38,116 bases of DNA from Candidatus Amesbacteria bacterium GW2011_GWC2_45_19 (GTDB lineage Bacteria > Patescibacteriota > Microgenomatia > CAZETR01 > Amesbacteraceae), in NCBI GenBank assembly GCA_001001555.1, contig LCKS01000008.1, forward strand, positions 1 through 38,116. The letters are read 5' to 3'. Positions within the stretch are counted from its first letter, which is position 1. Every line of letters starts with the position of its first letter. Under the pieces are notes generated by a model. It was not told the origin of the DNA. It saw only the letters and a list, made by a program, of their open reading frames with translations, and made no database searches. Shown one piece after another: positions 9,245 to 16,664 of the stretch. The position numbers and the translations under genes were made by a program.

Positions 9245-9282
9245 TAATACCTTTTTCCCGCGGCCGCTGTAAAGTGGGATTA
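9245..9282 (+). repeat. Diverged dyad element copy F, right flank of PaaX/Cas2-like gene 2
   Basis: TAATACCTTTTTCCC-GCGGCCGC-TGTAAAGTGGGATTA; same centre-to-TAAT spacing as copy E; shares GGATTAACTAA with E. Confidence 0.55.
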
Positions 9283-10071
9283 ACTAAGTGAAATGTAGTA
9301 TTTTCCCTCCCTCTCCTCCACTTCCCCAGACAAGGACAGCAGGGATAATTGCGATCCGACTTCCGAAATTGACTGGCCCAGCTTTCTGGCAATTTCATCC
9401 GCCTCTAATCCCTCATCTTTGATTAATTTTAAAATTGGATCCACCTCACCCCTTTGCGTTTCCCCTCTCCTGCTCGCGAAGCGCGAGGCACTCGATTCAA
9501 GAGAGGGGTTAGAGGTGAGGTATATTTTGGCCTTACCCGTAGAAATAAGCCGGTTAGTCCCGGCGGAAACAGAAGAGGTAATCGGCCCCGGCACCGCCCA
9601 CACCGGTTTCTTCCTCTTGGCCATCATCTGCGCCGTCAGCAGCGCCCCGCTTTGGCTCGCCGCTTCCACTACAATTAATTCATGGCAGATATCAGCTACC
9701 ACCTGATTCCTAGCTGGAAACGTCCAATTCGTCCCCATCTGATCTTTCCACAGAGATACCAGCAATCCCCCACTCTCTACTATCCGTTCTTCCAGCATCA
9801 AGTCTCTAGCTTCCAGCTTCCGGTATTCTATCCCCCAGCCCAACACCCCAATCGTCTTCCCTCCGCACTCGATGCACACTTCATGCGCCGCCTGGTCTAC
9901 CCCATACATCATGCCAGAGACTATCGTCCATCCCTGTTGCACCAGTTCCGGCACGATTTTTTCCACCACTCTCCTTCCATAACTAGTCATTCTTCTACTC
10001 CCCACCATTCCCATGCACTTGGCAAATATTTCCTCGCTCCAATTTCCTTGCCAATATAGCTTGTTGGCCAT
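9280..10071 (-). CDS. dprA: DNA-processing protein DprA (Smf)
   Basis: VGSRRMTSYGRRVVEKIVPELVQQGWTIVSGMMYGVDQAAHEVCIECGGKTIGVLGWGI, FPARNQVVADI, SGALLTAQMMAKRKKPVWAVPGPI. Confidence 0.93.
   Translation of the reverse strand: MANKLYWQGNWSEEIFAKCMGMVGSRRMTSYGRRVVEKIVPELVQQGWTIVSGMMYGVDQAAHEVCIECGGKTIGVLGWGIEYRKLEARDLMLEERIVESGGLLVSLWKDQMGTNWTFPARNQVVADICHELIVVEAASQSGALLTAQMMAKRKKPVWAVPGPITSSVSAGTNRLISTGKAKIYLTSNPSLESSASRFASRRGETQRGEVDPILKLIKDEGLEADEIARKLGQSISEVGSQLSLLSLSGEVEEREGKYYISLS
9442..9520. repeat. GAGAGGGG/GGTGAGG palindromic element inside dprA
   Basis: CACCTCACCCC...CCCCTCTCCTG...AAGAGAGGGG...GAGGTGAGG; in frame, encodes LTSNPSLESSASRFASRRGETQRGEV. Confidence 0.7.
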
Positions 10072-10079
10072 TCTTCTAG

Positions 10080-10085
10080 TATAAT
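10080..10085 (+). promoter_or_regulatory. Putative -10 box (TATAAT) of rplA
   Basis: TATAAT 9 nt before the ATG at 10095. Confidence 0.45.
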
Positions 10086-10094
10086 TGCCCCATC

Positions 10095-10925
10095 ATGGGA
10101 AAGAAAGCTGTGGCCATCATCGGCTCCGTAAACGAAGAGGAGCTCAAAAAAAAGCAGGTTGAAAAGCTGCACCAAAAAAAACTGCGCCAAGGCCTGCCTG
10201 CCGGCAGGCAGGGTAAAGGCGAGCGCGTAGTGGACACCACTGCCGAGTCGCTGGCCGAACTGGAAGTCATCGAGAAAAAACAGCAAGAGACTGTCGAGGC
10301 CAAAAAAATTAAGCAGGCTCGCATCCGCTCCAAACCCTACCAAGCCGCTAAATCCAAAGTTACTGCTGACCATCTTTACCCTATATCAGAGGCTATCAAA
10401 CTATTAAGAGATGTATCACTAACCAAGTTCGACGCCACAGTTGAGCTCCATCTGGTATTGAAAGAAAAAGGCTTATCTAAAGAAATCGAACTCCCCCACC
10501 CTACCGGCTTTGCCCGCCGCGTAGCTATCGCCGATGACGCCACTATGGCCAAAATCGCAGCCGGAAAAATAGATTTTGATGTGCTGCTGGCCAGTCCCGC
10601 CGATATGCCCAAACTGGTCAAGTACGCTAAAGTCTTGGGCCCCCGGGGCCTGATGCCTAATCCCAAAAATGGCACCATCGTTGATAATCCAGCAGCTACA
10701 GCCAAAAAACTGGCCGGATCGAATACGATCAGCGTTAAAACCGAAAAAGACGCCCCCCTGATTCACACCGTAGTCGGCAAATTATCTATGACAGATGTTC
10801 AATTAATAGATAATACATCTGTAATTCTCAACTCTCTCTTTCCGAAGGAATCCATTTCTCAAATCTCAAAGGCCGTCCTCAAATCCACTATGTCCCCGGC
10901 CATTAAGCTAGCCGTCCAGTCATAA
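10095..10925 (+). CDS. rplA: 50S ribosomal protein L1 with lysine-rich N-terminal extension
   Basis: RSKPYQAAKSKVTADHLYPISEAIKLLRDVSLTKFDATVELHLVL..., GPRGLMPNPKNGTIV. Confidence 0.94.
   Translation: MGKKAVAIIGSVNEEELKKKQVEKLHQKKLRQGLPAGRQGKGERVVDTTAESLAELEVIEKKQQETVEAKKIKQARIRSKPYQAAKSKVTADHLYPISEAIKLLRDVSLTKFDATVELHLVLKEKGLSKEIELPHPTGFARRVAIADDATMAKIAAGKIDFDVLLASPADMPKLVKYAKVLGPRGLMPNPKNGTIVDNPAATAKKLAGSNTISVKTEKDAPLIHTVVGKLSMTDVQLIDNTSVILNSLFPKESISQISKAVLKSTMSPAIKLAVQS
10193..10212. repeat. Perfect 20-bp palindrome in rplA
   Basis: CCTGCCTGCCGGCAGGCAGG, encoding part of QGLPAGRQG. Confidence 0.8.
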
Positions 10926-10973
10926 CTCAAATTGAAAATCAGCTCGCACGCGACTAATATTATTGATTAGCTC

Positions 10974-11002
10974 TTGACACAAACATAAAATGTGGATACT
11001 AT
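10974..11002 (+). promoter_or_regulatory. Sigma70-like promoter upstream of rplJ-rplL
   Basis: TTGACA (10974-10979), 17 nt, TACTAT (10997-11002). Confidence 0.6.
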
Positions 11003-11052
11003 GAATTTGAGCCTTGAATCTTAAACCCTAAACCTTTATAATTTCCCCATTA

Positions 11053-11105
11053 CCTAAGACAGCGCGTGGTGAGCGAAGTCGAACCATAAGCCGCGCCGAG
11101 GAATT
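11053..11105 (+). ncRNA. Ribosomal protein L10 leader-like autoregulatory element
   Basis: CCTAAGACAGCGCGTGG...CCATAAGCCGCGCCGAGGAATT directly before rplJ; matches the known L10-leader pattern (GACAGC...GCCGAGG). Confidence 0.6.
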
Positions 11106-11582
11106 ATGAATCAACGCAAAATTGCTTCCGTAGAGGAACTCAAACAACTGCTTCAACAAGCCAAAAACGTGGCCGTTGTGGATTACACCGGCATGACTGT
11201 GGCTCAAGCTACGGACTTGAGAAAAGCTGTTAAGGCTTCGGGTGGCCTTATGAAAGTTACCAAAAATACTCTGTTTAAAGTTGCTCTCGGCCCACTAAGT
11301 AACCAACTAACCAATAACCAACTAACCGGCCAATCCGCCTTTATTTTTTCTCTTCAAGATGAAGTTTCCGCCCTCAAACACATAAAACTCCCCTTCAAGC
11401 TGGGACTGGCCGGTGACCGCCTTCTCACCGCCGCAGAAGTCACTCAACTCGCCGCCACCCCCGCTAAAGAAATTTCCATCGCCAAACTTATGTTCTTACT
11501 GCAATACCACACTTCGAAACTCGTCCGCACACTGGACGCTATAACCAAAAAACAAATAACTCCCCCTCTATCCCCCTCTTAA
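11106..11582 (+). CDS. rplJ: 50S ribosomal protein L10
   Basis: VEELKQLLQQAKNVAVVDYTGMTVAQATDLRKAVKASGGLMKVTKNTLFKVAL. Confidence 0.94.
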   Translation: MNQRKIASVEELKQLLQQAKNVAVVDYTGMTVAQATDLRKAVKASGGLMKVTKNTLFKVALGPLSNQLTNNQLTGQSAFIFSLQDEVSALKHIKLPFKLGLAGDRLLTAAEVTQLAATPAKEISIAKLMFLLQYHTSKLVRTLDAITKKQITPPLSPS

Positions 11583-11608
11583 TTTAAGAGGGGGACGCAA
11601 GGGGGTGA
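11562..11608. repeat. Palindromic element overlapping the rplJ 3' end
   Basis: CCCCCTCTATCCCCCTCTTAATTTAAGAGGGGGACGCAAGGGGGTGATA. Confidence 0.7.
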
Positions 11609-11632
11609 TATTAAAGGAGGTGTTACTAAATT

Positions 11633-12028
11633 ATGTCTGACAACATATCTTCGATAAAATTGCAAAAAATCATCGATGCCGTTTCTGAATTGACTGTCGT
11701 CGAGCTGGCCGACCTGGTCAAATCTCTGGAAGAAAAATTCGGGGTGTCTGCTTCGGTCGCCGCAGCTCCAGCCGCCGCCTCCGCGCCTTCTGGCGACTCC
11801 GGCGAGCCACAGCAAGACGCTTTCGATGTTATCTTAACCTCTACCGGTGCCAATAAAATTGGTGTCATCAAAGCTTTGCGCGAAATTAATCCCCAACTGG
11901 GACTCAAAGAAGCCAAGGATCTTTCTGAAAAGCCAGGTGCCGAAATTTTGAATGGGGCCAACAAGACAGCCGCCGAAGAAGCCAAAGCTAAACTGGTTGC
12001 CGCCGGCGCCACAGTAGAATTGAAATAA
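11633..12028 (+). CDS. rplL: 50S ribosomal protein L7/L12
   Basis: [27 protein letters not shown]...[40 protein letters not shown]; strong SD (GGAGGTG) upstream. Confidence 0.96.
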   Translation: MSDNISSIKLQKIIDAVSELTVVELADLVKSLEEKFGVSASVAAAPAAASAPSGDSGEPQQDAFDVILTSTGANKIGVIKALREINPQLGLKEAKDLSEKPGAEILNGANKTAAEEAKAKLVAAGATVELK

Positions 12029-12060
12029 CCATTGACACAACTATCAAGTAGTGATAACTT

Positions 12061-12279
12061 GTGCATCAAATGGCAACGCTAGCTCTCAATCTCGACAACC
12101 TGCCGGATTTATTAACTGTCCGCGAAGTGGCTCAAATCCTGCGCGTCTCCACTCTGACCATCAAACGCTGGGGCAAACGCGGCAAATTAACTCCCATCCG
12201 CATCAACTCCCGCGGCGACCGCCGCTATAAAAAAGAAGCCGTCCAATGGCTGCTGGGAATAACGCCGAAAACCACCTAA
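12061..12279 (+). CDS. MerR/excisionase-type helix-turn-helix protein (start possibly the ATG at 12070)
   Basis: LLTVREVAQILRVSTLTIKRWGKRGKLTPIRINSRGDRRYKKEAVQWLLG. Confidence 0.85.
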   Translation: MHQMATLALNLDNLPDLLTVREVAQILRVSTLTIKRWGKRGKLTPIRINSRGDRRYKKEAVQWLLGITPKTT

Positions 12280-13280
12280 ACTTCCCTCTGCACCATATAC
12301 TCTGCTATCCCTTGCAAATAGTCTATCGCTTCCGGATTTAATTTTAGTTCCCGCAACTTAGCCGCTGACACAGCGGCCCTGCCCGCCAACTTTCGCATCA
12401 GATTTAACGAATATTCCAGCGACCCGCTGTCACGAATGGCTTTTTTGGCCAATTCAATATCTCCTTTGTCCGCGTCTCTTTTTCCCCATATTTTTTGCAC
12501 TTTTGGACAATCCAATGCTTTCAGTATTAGAAGTGTGCATTTTCCCTGCCGCAAATCCGAATCCGCCGACTTGCCCGTCTCTTTCGGGTCTCCAAACACG
12601 CCCAGCACGTCATCCCGCAACTGAAATGCCACTCCCCCATCCATCGCATACTCATGCAATATTTCCAAAGCTTTTTGAGAAAGTCCGGCCAGATGCGCCC
12701 CAATAAATAACGGATTCTCGTATGTATAAATTGCCGTCTTGGCCTTATGCACGGTTAATACGTCATCTTCCGTCCACTTACCAAAACTCTCTAAACTCAC
12801 GTCATACGCCTGCCCGTAAGCCGTATTCGCAATCGCCCTAAATACCCCCCTATCCTCTATCAGTTCAAAACCCAAACATAGTAGCACATCTCCTACATTT
12901 ACCGCCATCGCGTCCCCATAATGTCCACCACCAAAATATTTATGCGTCGTCAGTCCACCTCTCCTTGTTTCATCCTCATCCATGAAATCGTCGTGCATGA
13001 GAAGTGCCGCATGTATTAGCTCCACACCCACCGCAGATTGCCACACTTTTTCATCCGGTTCTTTGCCTGACAGCTTGTATCCATAATGTACAAACGAGGC
13101 TCTTAACCGCTTCGTCGGCCGCAAAATATACTCCCGGGAGTGCTCCAATATCTCCCTGACTAATTGTACTTGTCTGCCATTAAATCCAAATCCCTTTTTT
13201 ATCTCTCGGTCAAAATATTGAGCAATTCTAGCGTCAATTTTTGGTACATACTCTTTTAATAGTCGTACCGCCGGATTCAC
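12276..13280 (-). CDS. Polyprenyl (geranylgeranyl-type) diphosphate synthase
   Basis: MHDDFMDEDETRRG (FARM/DDxxD-type) and FQLRDDVLGVFGD; GTG start overlaps the uppS stop (GTGA). Confidence 0.9.
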   Translation of the reverse strand: MNPAVRLLKEYVPKIDARIAQYFDREIKKGFGFNGRQVQLVREILEHSREYILRPTKRLRASFVHYGYKLSGKEPDEKVWQSAVGVELIHAALLMHDDFMDEDETRRGGLTTHKYFGGGHYGDAMAVNVGDVLLCLGFELIEDRGVFRAIANTAYGQAYDVSLESFGKWTEDDVLTVHKAKTAIYTYENPLFIGAHLAGLSQKALEILHEYAMDGGVAFQLRDDVLGVFGDPKETGKSADSDLRQGKCTLLILKALDCPKVQKIWGKRDADKGDIELAKKAIRDSGSLEYSLNLMRKLAGRAAVSAAKLRELKLNPEAIDYLQGIAEYMVQREV

Positions 13281-14488
13281 GCTACTCTTTCCTTTAGCGC
13301 CTGGTAAAACTTCTCCAGGTAGTCTTTTTTCTTCTCCCCTTCCGCTGTTTGTGCCAGCCACCCCAGATGGGCCGCCGTGGCGGCCTGAAAAGTAGAGAAT
13401 CTAAACTTCTCCGCCAGATACTCCCGCAAACTTTCTTCGCTCCCATTCTTCCATAAATCAATTTCAATTCTGGCAATCACTTCCGGCTCAAAGGCTAGCC
13501 GCAGCGTCTTTTGCAAAATCCCGTACAGCCCCTCTAGAGCCTCTTTGGCTTTATCCCAATCCTTTTCCTGCCCATGTACCAACGCCCGCGCCATCGCCAA
13601 TCCGGCTTCGCGGGCTAAGCTCTTCGACAATCCATAATGCTCTTTTACATACCGGACAACCAGATCCCTAAATTTCTCTTTCTCTCCGATTGACAGCTGG
13701 TGCCTCCACCGCACCTCCAAATCTGCTACTATCGCGGGGTTGAACCCCAAATGCTTCTCGGCGTCATTCCCCCCAAACCGCCTGCGCCTGCGGCTAAAAT
13801 CCAAAACCGCTTCTCTCAGCATCTCCGGAGAAAAATCCGGCAAGTGATCCTGCACAAAATAATACTCCGCGTAATCCAGCTGCCACGGCAGCAGCCCTGA
13901 CGTCCTCTGTTCCCCACTCGTCCTAATAAACAAATCCACATACGGATAAAGCTGATCCGCCGTGTCTAAATATTTCTCGAAGTCTTTAGCGGTTACTTCC
14001 GTCTTTTTATTTTTAATCACCTTGTTTATCGCCCTGACAATCTCATCATGTCCTCCATAATCTAATGCCATGTTAAATACATGTTCTTCTCCGTACTTTT
14101 TGGTTTCTCTCTCCAGTCTTGCAAGATGCTCCATAACATCTTTGGGCAATCTGTCTTTACGTCCCAAATGTACCAACCGGACATGTTCTTTATGCAAATC
14201 CGGCTCCATTTCATCCAAGCCGTGACGCAGCAGCTTCATAATCTCTTTGACTTCCACTTCCGGCCTTTCCCAATTCTCGGTAGAAAACGCCCACACTGTA
14301 AAGGTGTGCACTCCTAAATCACGGGAAGCCCTGGACAACTTCTTTACGGCTTCGTATCCTGCCGCATGCCCTTTCCATGGTTCTAATCCTCTGGCCCTGG
14401 CCCATCTGCGGTTGCCGTCCAAAATTATGGCCACATGATTCGGCACCTTCGTCCCTTTCGGCAAAACCATTTCGTCATTATTAGCCAT
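13277..14488 (-). CDS. uppS: Undecaprenyl diphosphate synthase (cis-prenyltransferase) with long C-terminal extension
   Basis: VAIILDGNRRWARARGLEPWKGHAAGYEAVKKL...FTVWAFSTENWERP...IRTSGEQRTSGLLPWQLDYAEYYF; start set at MANNDEM. Confidence 0.92.
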   Translation of the reverse strand: MANNDEMVLPKGTKVPNHVAIILDGNRRWARARGLEPWKGHAAGYEAVKKLSRASRDLGVHTFTVWAFSTENWERPEVEVKEIMKLLRHGLDEMEPDLHKEHVRLVHLGRKDRLPKDVMEHLARLERETKKYGEEHVFNMALDYGGHDEIVRAINKVIKNKKTEVTAKDFEKYLDTADQLYPYVDLFIRTSGEQRTSGLLPWQLDYAEYYFVQDHLPDFSPEMLREAVLDFSRRRRRFGGNDAEKHLGFNPAIVADLEVRWRHQLSIGEKEKFRDLVVRYVKEHYGLSKSLAREAGLAMARALVHGQEKDWDKAKEALEGLYGILQKTLRLAFEPEVIARIEIDLWKNGSEESLREYLAEKFRFSTFQAATAAHLGWLAQTAEGEKKKDYLEKFYQALKERVA

Positions 14489-14517
14489 GTCTTCCCAATT
14501 ATACATTAGACGTTAAT

Positions 14518-14553
14518 TCTTACAAATCCCCACGACCGTCAAAATTTGTAAGA
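14518..14553 (+). repeat. Dyad element copy G, left flank of PaaX/Cas2-like gene 3
   Basis: TCTTACAAAT-CCC-CACGACCGT-CAAA-ATTTGTAAGA. Confidence 0.88.
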
Positions 14554-14555
14554 GG

Positions 14556-15101
14556 TCATAATTTGAATATTTTTTTCAGATCCGCCTCGTTTTCTATCCT
14601 CTCCAACAACCCCAACTTTACCTCATGAGGAATATCCAGCACTTCCCGGATATACGCCACCTCTTCCTCACACGGATACGGACTCACCCACACGCTCTCC
14701 TGCATCCGGTACAGCCCTAATTTCCTCAAATAGCGGCGCAACTGGTCCCTTTTCCCCCGTTCTACCTCCGCCACATCAAAAAAAACCATCCGCCATTTTC
14801 CATCCCACTTTTCTCTTTTAGGCTGCAATTTCTCCAGGTCAAAAAATAGTAGCCGCTTTTTCCCCTCCTGGGAAATCTGTACTACCGTCCCCTTCTCCGT
14901 CTCCACTTTTTTCACCCACCCCCGGCGCAGCAATCCTTCTACCGCCCTGGCAATCTGGGAGGGAAAATATTCTTCCAGAGACTTGATGTGTTGCGGCCCA
15001 AACCGGGCCAGCTTCCAAGTCTCGTACCGGTCCAAAAGCACAAAATCCTTCTCTATATCACCAATCAATTTCAACATTCCTTTCAAAGTCACCGGCCCCA
15101 T
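14556..15101 (-). CDS. PaaX/Cas2-like protein 3
   Basis: WDGKWRMVFFDVAEVERGKRDQLRRYLRKLGLYRMQESVWVSPYPCEEEVAYIREVLDI. Confidence 0.77.
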   Translation of the reverse strand: MGPVTLKGMLKLIGDIEKDFVLLDRYETWKLARFGPQHIKSLEEYFPSQIARAVEGLLRRGWVKKVETEKGTVVQISQEGKKRLLFFDLEKLQPKREKWDGKWRMVFFDVAEVERGKRDQLRRYLRKLGLYRMQESVWVSPYPCEEEVAYIREVLDIPHEVKLGLLERIENEADLKKIFKL

Positions 15102-15103
15102 TC

Positions 15104-15135
15104 TTACAGATTATCACGACCGTCAAAATTTGTAA
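15104..15135 (+). repeat. Dyad element copy H, right flank of PaaX/Cas2-like gene 3
   Basis: TTACAGAT-TAT-CACGACCGT-CAAA-ATTTGTAA. Confidence 0.85.
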
Positions 15136-15138
15136 ATC

Positions 15139-16542
15139 TCAATACGCCAGGGCGAACAGCCATTTGTGACTTGCCGCCTTTCCGCAATATACACATTTTC
15201 CCTTTTCTTCTTTCGCGTCAAGCGGCAAACAGCGCGTCGAGGCTTTTGTTTCTTCCTTAATTCGCGATTCGCACTCCTTACTCTCACACCAAAAAGCTTT
15301 TATAAATCCCCTCTGGCTTTCCATAATCTTCTTAAACTGCTCATAATCTGCCGCCTCGTAGGTACTTTCCCGCAAAAACTTCTCTTGCCTAGCCAGCATA
15401 TCATTTTGAATTTGATCCAAAATCCCCCCTACTTCCCCGTCGACCACTTCCCCAGTATCCCGCCTGACCATCCTAAATTTTCCACTCTCTATCTCTCTCT
15501 TCCCCACCTCAATTCTTAACGGCACACCTTTCAACTCCCACTTGTTAATTTTAAATCCCAGGCTTTCCCCCTCCCGGGTATCCACCTTGACCCGCACATC
15601 CCCTAGATTATCAGCCAACTTCCGAGCTGCCGCTAACTCTTCTTCACCCGAAGTTACCGGAATAATCACCACCTGAACCGGGGCCACTCTAGGAGGCAAA
15701 ACCAGCCCCGCATCATCTCCATGTGCCATGAGTAAGGCTCCAATAGACCGCGTGGTGAATCCCCAGCTGTTTTGCCATACAAACTGGCTTTGGCCCTGTT
15801 TGTCCTGGAATTTAATTCCTTGTGCCTTAGAGAAATTCTGCCCCAGATCATGACTGGTGCACCCCTGCAGGGCTTTGCCTTCCGGCATCAAAATTTCATA
15901 GGTCAAGGTTGCATCTCCTCCGGCAAATTTCTCACTTTCCGACTTTTTGCCGATAATTCCCGGAAGAGCCAAGAAGTCCCGGTAAATTTGAGCGTACATG
16001 TCAATGGCCCACTGCACTCTTTCTTGAGATTCCTGATGTGTAGCGTGCGCACAATGCCCCTCCTGCCACAAAAATTCCGTCGTCCTTAGGAATAAATACG
16101 TCCGCTTTTCCCATCTGACCACGTTATTCCACTGATTAATCAGCACCGGCAAATCCCGCCAAGATTGAATCCATTTGGCATAAGCTTGATACATAATCGT
16201 CTCACTAGTGGGCCTAACTATTAATTTCTCTTTTAGCTCCTCCCCGCCCCCAATGGTCACTACCGCCAATTGCGGGGCAAATCCCTCCACATGCTCTTTT
16301 TCTTTGCGCATCAACGACTCTGGAATAAACAAGGGAAAATAGGCGTTCTCCACTCCGCTTTTTTTAATTTCCTTATCCATCGCTTCCTGGATCAGCTCCC
16401 AAATGCGATAACCCGCCGGCCTAAAAATCATCGTTCCCTTAGCCGGCCCATAATCTGCCAATTCAGCCAGCAGCACTACCGCGTTATACCAATCCGATAA
16501 ATTATCGGATTTTTTGGGAAGTTGCCTTTTTTCGTAAGCCAT
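15139..16542 (-). CDS. proS: Prolyl-tRNA synthetase, archaeal/eukaryote-like type
   Basis: GTMIFRPAGYRIWELIQEAMD, VRPTSETIMYQAYAKWIQSWRDLPVLINQWNNVVRWE, TEFLWQEGHCAHAT; C-terminal Cys-rich region ending in WLFALAY. Confidence 0.93.
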   Translation of the reverse strand: MAYEKRQLPKKSDNLSDWYNAVVLLAELADYGPAKGTMIFRPAGYRIWELIQEAMDKEIKKSGVENAYFPLFIPESLMRKEKEHVEGFAPQLAVVTIGGGEELKEKLIVRPTSETIMYQAYAKWIQSWRDLPVLINQWNNVVRWEKRTYLFLRTTEFLWQEGHCAHATHQESQERVQWAIDMYAQIYRDFLALPGIIGKKSESEKFAGGDATLTYEILMPEGKALQGCTSHDLGQNFSKAQGIKFQDKQGQSQFVWQNSWGFTTRSIGALLMAHGDDAGLVLPPRVAPVQVVIIPVTSGEEELAAARKLADNLGDVRVKVDTREGESLGFKINKWELKGVPLRIEVGKREIESGKFRMVRRDTGEVVDGEVGGILDQIQNDMLARQEKFLRESTYEAADYEQFKKIMESQRGFIKAFWCESKECESRIKEETKASTRCLPLDAKEEKGKCVYCGKAASHKWLFALAY

Positions 16543-16582
16543 AGTTCAAGAATAACATTTCTTCTAAATAACTACGAGTCTG

Positions 16583-16625
16583 AATTATTTATCAAAATTA
16601 CACGACCGTTAAAAAAATAAATTTA
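16583..16625 (+). repeat. Core-only/diverged dyad element copy I
   Basis: CACGACCGT at 16601-16609 in AT-rich context; arms only weakly complementary. Confidence 0.5.
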
Positions 16626-16650
16626 TTTACTTGATATGCTCCTCTCGTGC

Positions 16651-16656
16651 TACAAT
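16651..16656 (+). promoter_or_regulatory. Putative extended -10 box of tyrS (TGCTACAAT)
   Basis: TACAAT 8 nt before ATG at 16665. Confidence 0.45.
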
Positions 16657-16664
16657 TCTAGCAA

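Noticed and set aside
6133-15101. CRISPR-Cas system suggested by Cas2-like proteins
   Set aside because: No repeat-spacer array, cas1 or effector anywhere in the window; the repeats are isolated dyads, not regularly spaced.
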